Program-made: the position numbers and the translations under genes
Part shown: piece after piece, positions 1 through 4,905 of the stretch
Position numbering within the stretch: the stretch's first letter is position 1
Layout of the letters: each line of letters opens with the position of its first letter
Notes under the pieces: model-generated
Database searches by the model: none
The model's input: the letters and a program-made list of their open reading frames with translations, nothing else
Told to the model about the DNA's origin: nothing
Origin: Salinicoccus sp. UBA3372
Lineage (GTDB): Bacteria; Bacillota; Bacilli; Staphylococcales; Salinicoccaceae
Assembly: GCA_002360325.1 (NCBI GenBank)
Contig: DEQG01000022.1
Coordinates: forward strand, 3,704-9,394
Length of the DNA stretch: 5,691 bases
Direction: 5' to 3'

Positions 1-155
1 CGGCGCCGATTCATTGCAAATATGTTATTGAAAATAAATATTCAATGGTGTATATTTAAATCCGTTAACCCGTATTGTGCCAAAACATTGAAGTTGCTAT
101 TGAAAATTCAGGATTGAATAATTACAATGTGAGATAGAAGCGATATTATTTAAAA

Positions 156-194
156 AATCTCGCAATTACAAAATCACAAAGATAAAGCGAGATT
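156..194. repeat. Inverted repeat with long loop upstream of oppD
   Basis: AATCTCGC (156-163) and GCGAGATT (187-194) are perfect 8-bp inverted arms separated by 23 bases. A second, overlapping 6-bp pair, TCACAA (174-179) and TTGTGA (193-198), would compete with it. On the + strand no T-run follows, so it is not a terminator for an upstream + strand gene. On the - strand the stem would be followed by a run of T, giving a weak terminator-like shape for antisense transcription. An operator is another possibility. The arms are visible; any function is speculative. Confidence 0.3.
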
Positions 195-305
195 GTGAAA
201 AATAAAAAGTGTACAAATAATGATTTAAAACAATTTTAATAACGGTACATAATTATTAGAATATTACGTCTTTTTAAAACGGATCAGGGGACTAAATAAT
301 AATTG

Positions 306-322
306 AAGGAGAGATGGGTGAT
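306..322 (+). promoter_or_regulatory. Split Shine-Dalgarno region of oppD
   Basis: Two separate stretches match the complement of the 16S rRNA 3' end. AAGGAG (306-311) lies too far from the oppD ATG at 328 (16 nt between) but is 9 nt from an ATG at 321 that opens a short frame. GGTGAT (317-322) lies 5 nt from ATG 328; because it matches the downstream part of the AAGGAGGTGAT consensus, this corresponds to a normal spacing of about 9 nt from a GGAGG core. An in-frame TGA at 319-321 prevents oppD from starting any further upstream, so ATG 328 is the start. Confidence 0.55.
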
Positions 323-327
323 GGTTA

Positions 328-1389
328 ATGAGTAAACATCTTTTAGAGGTCAATAACTTAACAACTTCATTCAAAATAGATGGTGAATATTATCCAGCTG
401 TTGATGATGTAAATATGCGTATACACGAAAATGAAGTGCTTGCTCTGGTCGGGGAATCCGGTTCGGGTAAAAGTGCAACGGCATTTTCACTGATGGGGCT
501 GCACAGCCATGCAAGGGTAAGAGGAGAAGTTTTATTCCAGGGACAGGACCTGCTTAAAAATAATGAACGCAAGATGAATAAGATCCGGGGCGGAAACATC
601 GCGATGATCTTCCAGGATCCGATGACGGCGCTGAACCCGCTGATGAAGATCAAGCACCAAATCTTGGAAACGCTGACAATACATAATACGAAAAGGAAAA
701 GCGAGCGGGAAGCTTACACGATAGAGTTGCTGGACAAAGTGGGGATACCGCGTCCGGAACGTGTCGCGAATTCTTACCCGCATGAACTGTCCGGAGGGAT
801 GAGGCAGCGTGTGGTCATTGCGATTGCAATCGCAAACCGTCCGAAGCTGCTGATTGCCGACGAACCGACGACGGCACTGGACGTGACGATCCAGGCACAG
901 ATACTGGACCTCATCCGTGAGCTCCAGGACGATCTCGGTTCCGGGGTTTTATTGATTACACATGACCTTGGTGTCGTGGCAGAGATGGCCGACAGGGTTG
1001 CAGTAATGTATGCAGGACAGATTGTCGAAGTGGCGCCTGTCAAGGAACTGTTTACGAATCCTCAGCATCCATACACGCGTTCGCTGTTGAATTCACTCCC
1101 GTCGGAAGAGCTGCTCGGCGGAAAACTGCATGTGATTCAGGGCGTCGTGCCCGCACTCAACAAGATGGACCGGGACGGCTGCCGGTTTGCACCCAGAATT
1201 CCATGGATCAAATCCGAGGAGCATGAACATAAGCCGGAGCTCCGGGAAATTGCACCGGAACACCTGGTGAGATGTACATGCTATAAAAACTTCTATCTGG
1301 ATACTTCAATGGATCACAGGGAGATGGAAAGATATGTCGAAGCCGGACAGATGGATGGAAAGAAGGGGGCGTCGATGAGCAATGAGTAA
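328..1389 (+). CDS. oppD: Oligopeptide ABC transporter ATP-binding protein OppD
   Basis: This is one of two cytoplasmic ATPases that power peptide import through OppB/OppC. At 353 aa it has normal OppD/DppD length. Visible motifs are Walker A GESGSGKS (42-49), Q-loop FQDP (Q96), ABC signature LSGGMRQR (154-161), Walker B LLIADEP with catalytic E179, D-loop ALD (183-185) and switch His212 in THDLG. After the ATPase core comes the oligopeptide-transporter C-terminal domain, with NPQHPYT (244-250) and GCRFAPR (284-290). In many relatives this tail binds a [4Fe-4S] cluster through four cysteines. Here Cys285 and Cys316/Cys318 remain, but the PRC cysteine is Ile291 and the third position is missing, so a normal cluster is doubtful. 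An in-frame stop just upstream fixes the start. The last 8 nt overlap oppF, implying translational coupling. Assignment to the peptide/nickel importer family is secure; peptide rather than another substrate is inferred from the whole operon. Confidence 0.95.
   Translation: MSKHLLEVNNLTTSFKIDGEYYPAVDDVNMRIHENEVLALVGESGSGKSATAFSLMGLHSHARVRGEVLFQGQDLLKNNERKMNKIRGGNIAMIFQDPMTALNPLMKIKHQILETLTIHNTKRKSEREAYTIELLDKVGIPRPERVANSYPHELSGGMRQRVVIAIAIANRPKLLIADEPTTALDVTIQAQILDLIRELQDDLGSGVLLITHDLGVVAEMADRVAVMYAGQIVEVAPVKELFTNPQHPYTRSLLNSLPSEELLGGKLHVIQGVVPALNKMDRDGCRFAPRIPWIKSEEHEHKPELREIAPEHLVRCTCYKNFYLDTSMDHREMERYVEAGQMDGKKGASMSNE
1363..1369 (+). promoter_or_regulatory. Ribosome binding site of oppF inside oppD
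   Basis: AAGGGGG lies within the 3' end of oppD, 12 nt before the oppF ATG at 1382, which is rather far. The nearer ATG at 1375 is in the oppD frame and reaches the oppD stop after four codons. An in-frame TGA at 1376-1378 blocks any earlier oppF start. Reinitiation by ribosomes finishing oppD is therefore likely to contribute to oppF translation. Confidence 0.5.
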
Positions 1390-2317
1390 TGACTTTTTGG
1401 AAATCAAGGATTTGAAAATTCATTTTCCGATCAAGGGGGGCTTCTTTAACACGGTGAAGGACCATGTCAAGGCGGTTGACGGAGTGAGTATTTCAATTCC
1501 GAGAGGGACGACATACGGACTTGTAGGGGAGTCCGGTTCCGGCAAGACTACGACCGGAAAAGCGGTGATGGGCCTGAATGACATCACTGAGGGAGAGATT
1601 TTTTTCCAGGGGGAAAAATTAAGTGGCAAAGGGAAGAAACTGGGCGTGAACCGGGATATCCAGATGATATTCCAGGACCCGTATTCTTCATTGAACGTAC
1701 GTAAACGAGTATTTGACATCGTTGCGGAGCCTTTGAAAAACTATGAGAAATTTTCAAAGAACGAACTGATAGAAGAAGTGCTCAAATTACTTGAAAGAGT
1801 CGGACTGCCGCCGGGTTCATTATATAAGTTCCCGCACGAATTCTCGGGCGGTCAGCGCCAGCGTATAGGGGTCGCCCGCGCCATCGCACTGAATCCGAAG
1901 CTGATCATCGCCGATGAGCCGGTATCCGCACTTGATGTATCCGTACAGGCACAGGTGCTGAACTTCATGCAGGAAATCCAGCAGGACATGGATCTGACCA
2001 TGCTGTTCATCGCCCACGACCTCGGAGTTGTACGTCATATGTGCCAGCACATCGGCATCATGTACCACGGCCGTCTGGTCGAGGAAGGCACCGCTGAAGA
2101 AATATTCAACAATCCGCAGCATATATATACGAAGCGGCTGATTGCGGCGATACCGGATACAAATGTAGATAAAGTGGAAAGTAATCTGAAGCTGCGTCAG
2201 CAGATCAAAGAAGAGTACGACCAGCATTTTACAGAGTACTTGGACGACGAAGGACGGGCTTTCCCGCTCCAGTCAATTTCCGATACGCATAAAGTTGCGT
2301 TACCGGTGAAAGGTTGA
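1382..2317 (+). CDS. oppF: Oligopeptide ABC transporter ATP-binding protein OppF
   Basis: This is the second cytoplasmic ATPase, expected to pair with OppD as a heterodimer under the OppB/OppC channel. It is 311 aa, usual for OppF. Motifs are Walker A GESGSGKT (49-56), Q-loop FQDPYSSLN (Q98), signature FSGGQRQR (154-161), Walker B LIIADEP with E179, D-loop ALD (183-185) and switch His212 in AHDLG. FSGGQRQR and DEPVSALD are typical of OppF, as opposed to LSGGMRQR and DEPTTALD in OppD. The tail motif reads NPQHIYTKRL (244-253), with Ile where HPY has Pro. The short C-terminal tail lacks the four-cysteine Fe-S pattern, as in Firmicute OppF proteins I recall such as that of Bacillus subtilis. The gene starts inside the oppD end (8-nt overlap) and stops 6 nt before oppB. 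Confidence 0.95.
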   Translation: MSNDFLEIKDLKIHFPIKGGFFNTVKDHVKAVDGVSISIPRGTTYGLVGESGSGKTTTGKAVMGLNDITEGEIFFQGEKLSGKGKKLGVNRDIQMIFQDPYSSLNVRKRVFDIVAEPLKNYEKFSKNELIEEVLKLLERVGLPPGSLYKFPHEFSGGQRQRIGVARAIALNPKLIIADEPVSALDVSVQAQVLNFMQEIQQDMDLTMLFIAHDLGVVRHMCQHIGIMYHGRLVEEGTAEEIFNNPQHIYTKRLIAAIPDTNVDKVESNLKLRQQIKEEYDQHFTEYLDDEGRAFPLQSISDTHKVALPVKG

Positions 2318-2323
2318 TGATCT

Positions 2324-3286
2324 ATGATTAAATTTACTCTAAGAAGGTTGCTTATTACTTTTCCGCAGCTTGTGCTGCTCAGTGTGCTTGTATTTTTCAT
2401 GGGGTCACTGATGCCGGGGGATGCACTATCAGGCATGATTGATCCATCAATACCTGCCGAGGCGATTGAAGCACGACGCGAAGCTTTAGGACTTAACAAT
2501 CCATGGTACATACAGTACAGAGACTGGATCGTTGCCATGTTCCAGGGAGATTTTGGACAGTCGATATTCCATCAGAGACCGGTAATGGATGTTATCGGGG
2601 ACAGGCTGATGAACACGATCTGGCTGTCTTTATTCTCGGTCATCCTGATCTATGTCATCGGTATTCCTTTAGGTCTGATTTCAGGCCGTTATAAAGATTC
2701 AATGCTCGATTCAGTGATTACAGGCTATACTTACTTAGGCTTTGCGACGCCGACATTCGTCTTCGGTCTGGTGCTATTATGGATTTTCGGCTATCATTTC
2801 GGCACTTTCCCGACAAACGGGAGTGTGGGCGCCGGACTTGAGGCGGGCTCGGTCCAATATATTTTAAGTAAATTAAACCACCTGATACTGCCGAGTTTCT
2901 CAATTGCCCTGATCGGGCTGGTCGGCACCGTGCAGTATCTCAGGAGTGGCGTCATCGAAGCACAGCAGAAAGACTATGTCATGCTTGCACGTGCCAAAGG
3001 GGTCAAACAAGTATCATTATATATCAAACATATATTCAGAAATGCGATCATACCGATTGCCGCATTCTTCGGATATGAACTGGTGGGGCTTCTCGGAGGT
3101 TCCATATTCATCGAATGGGTATATGCATATCCGGGAATGGGCGCACTGTTCCTTGAGTCCATTCAGACGAGAGACTTCAGTGTCGCCAATATATTGATAT
3201 TATTCTATGGATTTCTGACTATCGTCGGTGCGCTGTTATCTGACATTATTCTGAGTATCGTGGATCCAAGGATTCGAATCAAGTAG
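2324..3286 (+). CDS. oppB: Oligopeptide ABC transporter permease OppB
   Basis: This is one half of the membrane channel for imported peptides. It is 320 aa, the usual length. It opens with the typical OppB start (Lys/Arg-rich MIKFTLRR, then transmembrane helix 1 around 9-29 ending in MPGD). An extracytoplasmic domain follows, with LGLNNPWYIQY and GDFGQS (75-80). Five further hydrophobic helices lie near 97-119, 134-157, 188-206, 239-262 and 286-310. The cytoplasmic EAA-type loop that docks to the ATPases is at about 212-245 (DYVMLARAKGV, then IFRNAIIPI). The protein ends with the conserved SIVDPRIR motif. Translation starts at ATG 2324, 6 nt after oppF, with AAAGG (2309-2313) as a modest ribosome binding site, so coupling to oppF is likely. 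The role follows from the family and neighbours; peptide length preference cannot be read from the sequence. Confidence 0.95.
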   Translation: MIKFTLRRLLITFPQLVLLSVLVFFMGSLMPGDALSGMIDPSIPAEAIEARREALGLNNPWYIQYRDWIVAMFQGDFGQSIFHQRPVMDVIGDRLMNTIWLSLFSVILIYVIGIPLGLISGRYKDSMLDSVITGYTYLGFATPTFVFGLVLLWIFGYHFGTFPTNGSVGAGLEAGSVQYILSKLNHLILPSFSIALIGLVGTVQYLRSGVIEAQQKDYVMLARAKGVKQVSLYIKHIFRNAIIPIAAFFGYELVGLLGGSIFIEWVYAYPGMGALFLESIQTRDFSVANILILFYGFLTIVGALLSDIILSIVDPRIRIK

Positions 3287-3293
3287 GGGAGGG
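3286..3293 (+). promoter_or_regulatory. Strong ribosome binding site of oppC
   Basis: GGGGAGGG begins at the last base of the oppB stop codon and contains GGAGG (3288-3292), 8 nt before ATG 3301. This near-ideal site decides the oppC start. Internal Met codons at residues 61, 65 and 69 have no well-spaced site, so the long N-terminal extension of OppC appears to be genuinely translated. Confidence 0.8.
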
Positions 3294-3300
3294 ATGTAAA

Positions 3301-4416
3301 ATGAGTCAAAAAGATAAAGATTTAAATAATGTAACAAATGAAGAGACGACTGATGCATCTCGAGAAGAAATCGAACGCCGCAACCGCACGGCAAGTGACG
3401 AACAGAGCACTTCCCGCGATTCGGACGGGCGTGATCCTTACGGAAACCGAGGAGATGACAGGCTTTACGGTTCAGCTGAAATGTCGACACACATGAAATC
3501 GGATATGCCGCCGGGTGCAGGTGATCACGGGGGGCTGGATTATAAAAATCTGCCTAAGAGTACACCAGGCTGGAAAGTGCTGGTCCAGGAACTGATAGCG
3601 GATAAGCTGGCTTTATTTTCACTGATAGTATTCATATCGATTACAGCTTACGTATTCGGCCTGACGATGTTCCTGGATCAGGCGCAGATAGTATTCGTTG
3701 ATCTGTTTGCAATCAACCAGCCGCCGGGTGATGAATTCCGCCTGGGTACGGACTACGGCGGACGTGATATATTCGGCCAGCTGATCATCGGCACACGGAA
3801 CTCACTTGCAATCGGTTTCCTTGTTACACTGATGAGTGTCGGTTTCGGAATCGTTTACGGACTGGTCTCGGGCTACTTCGGCGGACAGGTCGATAACGCA
3901 TTAATGCGTGTCGTCGACTTCTTCCTGGTACTGCCTTTCCTGATGATTGTCATCGTCTTTGTTACGATCGTGCCATCTTATGATATTTGGACATTCAGTG
4001 CAATCATGGCAGCATTCCTGTGGATGGGTACGGCAAGATTGATACGTTCACTCGCATTACAGGAAAAAGAGCTTGATTACGTCAATGCATCCAAAACATT
4101 GGGAACATCGCACCTGAAAATCATATTTTCACAATTGATGCCGAACCTTGTCGGAATCATCATTGTAAACGGAACGCTGTCACTCGCTGCCAACATAGGC
4201 ATAGAGTCGGGGCTGTCGTTCCTCGGCTTCGGTTTCCCTGAGGACTATCCGTCCCTTGGAACATTGCTTGCCTATGCAACGCAGACACAGACCCTTCAGA
4301 ACAGATGGTGGATCTGGCTGCCTGCAGCACTGATGATTCTGATATTGATGTTATGTGTCCGTAACATTGGTGAAGCGCTTCGACGTGCAGGTGACGCAAG
4401 ACAGAGACAGGCTTAA
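3301..4416 (+). CDS. oppC: Oligopeptide ABC transporter permease OppC with long N-terminal extension
   Basis: This is the second channel subunit, partner of OppB. It is 371 aa, whereas OppC proteins are usually about 290-345 aa. The surplus is at the N terminus: about 95 mostly hydrophilic residues rich in D, E, R, S, T, N and G precede the first membrane helix (about 103-125). The conserved core begins near KSTPGWKVLVQEL (87-99). The family motif GTDYGGRDIFGQLIIGTRNSL starts at 149. Further helices lie near 169-192, 204-226, 230-247, 281-303 and 335-354. The EAA loop that contacts the ATPases is at about 252-284 (LDYVNASKTLG, then QLMPN). The C-terminal part carries GLSFLGFG (304-311) and ends in a basic tail. 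It starts 14 nt after oppB with an excellent ribosome binding site, and an intrinsic terminator follows the stop. The extension is predicted to be cytoplasmic; I recognise no domain in it. Confidence 0.94.
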   Translation: MSQKDKDLNNVTNEETTDASREEIERRNRTASDEQSTSRDSDGRDPYGNRGDDRLYGSAEMSTHMKSDMPPGAGDHGGLDYKNLPKSTPGWKVLVQELIADKLALFSLIVFISITAYVFGLTMFLDQAQIVFVDLFAINQPPGDEFRLGTDYGGRDIFGQLIIGTRNSLAIGFLVTLMSVGFGIVYGLVSGYFGGQVDNALMRVVDFFLVLPFLMIVIVFVTIVPSYDIWTFSAIMAAFLWMGTARLIRSLALQEKELDYVNASKTLGTSHLKIIFSQLMPNLVGIIIVNGTLSLAANIGIESGLSFLGFGFPEDYPSLGTLLAYATQTQTLQNRWWIWLPAALMILILMLCVRNIGEALRRAGDARQRQA

Positions 4417-4428
4417 TATGATGGCAGG

Positions 4429-4455
4429 AACAGCGGCTGGAAAGCCGCTGTTTTT
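4429..4455 (+). terminator. Rho-independent terminator after oppC
   Basis: AACAGCGGCT (4429-4438) and AGCCGCTGTT (4443-4452) form a perfect 10-bp stem closed by a GGAA (GNRA-type) tetraloop. The 3' arm runs into five consecutive T (4451-4455). It begins 12 nt after the oppC stop codon. This is the strongest terminator-like structure in the window and should end, or at least sharply reduce, transcription of the oppDFBC unit before oppA. Confidence 0.92.
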
Positions 4456-4525
4456 ATGTGAGAAAAAGATTTTATAGCAAGAGGCAAGTATTGTTGAATT
4501 TTTACAATATTTTTGTTAAAAAACG

Positions 4526-4539
4526 TGAAAGCGCTTTAC
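4526..4539. promoter_or_regulatory. cre-like catabolite-responsive element (CcpA operator candidate)
   Basis: TGAAAGCGCTTTAC matches 12 of 14 positions of the CcpA operator consensus TGWAANCGNTNWCA. The two mismatches are the last two bases, which read AC instead of CA. Its core AAAGCGCTTT (4528-4537) is a perfect 10-bp palindrome with the invariant central CG, standing out in AT-rich surroundings. The site overlaps the -35 hexamer of the first oppA promoter by five bases. In Bacillota, CcpA bound at such a position represses by blocking RNA polymerase. Binding itself is inferred. Confidence 0.65.
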
Positions 4540-4563
4540 ATACAAAATATAACAATTTATAAT
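4535..4563 (+). promoter_or_regulatory. Sigma-A promoter P1 of oppA
   Basis: TTTACA (4535-4540) is one base from the TTGACA consensus. It is followed after exactly 17 bp by a perfect TATAAT (4558-4563). This is the best promoter in the window. Transcription should start near 4570. It lies about 80 bp beyond the oppC terminator and reads toward oppA, so it gives oppA its own transcript with a leader of about 330 nt. Confidence 0.75.
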
Positions 4564-4734
4564 GGAAGGACAAACTGCATTCACTAAATGTTCAAGAAGA
4601 CTGAAAATATCAGAATAAAATTACAAATATAAAATTATACAAAAAATCAGGATACTAACACTTTATTGAGTGTCCATAAAAACCATACATGATAATATAC
4701 ATAACAGTATAAATTTTCACATATGATGAAAATA

Positions 4735-4763
4735 TTGAATTGCATATTGTCTTTTCAGATAAT
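4735..4763 (+). promoter_or_regulatory. Candidate second promoter P2 of oppA
   Basis: TTGAAT (4735-4740) and GATAAT (4758-4763) are 17 bp apart and match the sigma-A hexamers at 4 of 6 and 5 of 6 positions. A further GATAAT preceded by TGT (4764-4772) looks like an extended -10 but lacks a good -35. Transcription would start near 4770, with a leader of about 135 nt. The CodY-like box at 4750-4764 covers this -10. It is weaker than P1 and could be chance in AT-rich DNA. Confidence 0.4.
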
Positions 4764-4764
4764 T
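4750..4764. promoter_or_regulatory. CodY-box candidate upstream of oppA
   Basis: TCTTTTCAGATAATT matches 12 of 15 positions of the CodY consensus AATTTTCWGAAAATT, with mismatches at positions 1, 2 and 11. Three mismatches is a commonly used cut-off for candidate sites. Two weaker overlapping matches (10 of 15 each, at 4712-4726 and 4720-4734) lie just upstream, and one (10 of 15, at 4878-4892) lies beside the oppA ribosome binding site. CodY represses peptide-transporter genes in several Bacillota when branched-chain amino acids and GTP are plentiful, so the context fits. AT-rich DNA raises the chance of false matches. Confidence 0.5.
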
Positions 4765-4891
4765 GTGATAATATTATTTTCAAGAAGGATTTCATTTTAT
4801 ATTTAATGAAATGAAATACTTATCCAAATTTTGGTACTGAGTTTCAGGGGGACTGGACTTTAGTATATATACAGTTTAATTTTCAATAATA

Positions 4892-4898
4892 GGGGAGG
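4892..4898 (+). promoter_or_regulatory. Ribosome binding site of oppA
   Basis: GGGGAGG precedes two adjacent ATG codons. Spacing from the end of GGAGG is 4 nt to ATG 4903 and 7 nt to ATG 4906. The second is closer to the optimum and is taken as the start, but the choice changes only one residue. Confidence 0.75.
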
Positions 4899-4905
4899 AA
4901 AAATG

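Larger units (their letters stand above)
1..327. other. AT-rich non-coding leader upstream of oppD
   Basis: I find no recognisable gene in this stretch. Apart from the first ~15 bases it is strongly AT-rich, unlike the coding DNA that follows. Weak sigma-A-like hexamer pairs with 17-bp spacing occur, for example TTGTGA (193-198) with AATAAT (216-221), TTAAAA (225-230) with CATAAT (248-253), and TTGCTA (94-99) with AATAAT (117-122). None is strong enough to name as the oppD promoter, and such pairs arise by chance in AT-rich DNA. The operon promoter is nevertheless probably here, because no gene precedes oppD within the window. A 10-base string TATTGAAAAT occurs twice (26-35 and 98-107). No CodY-like box with three or fewer mismatches was seen here, unlike the region upstream of oppA. 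Confidence 0.6.
4456..4902 (+). other. AT-rich control region and long leader upstream of oppA
   Basis: This spacer of about 450 nt has no credible gene; an 18-codon frame from ATG 4562 overlaps a -10 box and has no ribosome binding site. It contains two promoter candidates (4535-4563 and 4735-4763), a cre-like site, a CodY-like box and A/T-rich dyads. One dyad is ATTTTCA/TGAAAAT (4713-4719 and 4727-4733). Another is ATTTCATT/AATGAAAT (4789-4796 and 4805-4812). GGATACT (4650-4656) can pair with AGTGTCC (4669-4675) through one G-U wobble. Transcripts from the first promoter would carry a leader of about 330 nt. I see no T-box, SAM or other known riboswitch signature. Confidence 0.7.

Noticed and set aside
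1..117. Frame open from the window edge to a TGA at 115-117, 38 codons
   Set aside because: The translation is made of AT-rich codons without any recognisable motif, and the other two frames also read in from the edge before stopping at 31 and 59. Only the first ~15 bases look like coding composition, so I cannot say which frame, if any, ends an upstream gene.
1820..2227. 135-codon open frame on the - strand inside oppF
   Set aside because: It lies fully opposite a well-supported ATPase gene, has no recognisable domain, and is typical of shadow frames in GC-balanced coding DNA.
3271..3280. Perfect palindrome GATTCGAATC at the end of oppB
   Set aside because: It encodes the conserved C-terminal residues after the DPR motif, so coding constraint is enough to explain it.
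3294..3299. ATG directly followed by TAA (start-stop pair) just before oppC
   Set aside because: It sits only 1 nt from the GGAGG core, too close for initiation, and is most simply the spacer between ribosome site and the real start.
4562..4618. 18-codon frame beginning at an ATG in the oppA leader
   Set aside because: The start codon overlaps the -10 box of the main promoter, there is no ribosome binding site, and the peptide shows no attenuator-like run of one amino acid.
4758..4780. Fur/PerR-like pattern with GATAAT repeats and ATTATTTTC
   Set aside because: The spacing does not fit the 7-1-7 Fur box, and GATAAT strings are expected in AT-rich DNA; the promoter -10 and CodY readings explain it better.
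4789..4812. 8-bp inverted repeat ATTTCATT/AATGAAAT as a second terminator or riboswitch element
   Set aside because: The stem is almost all A/T with an 8-nt loop, is not followed by a T-run, and matches no riboswitch class I know.
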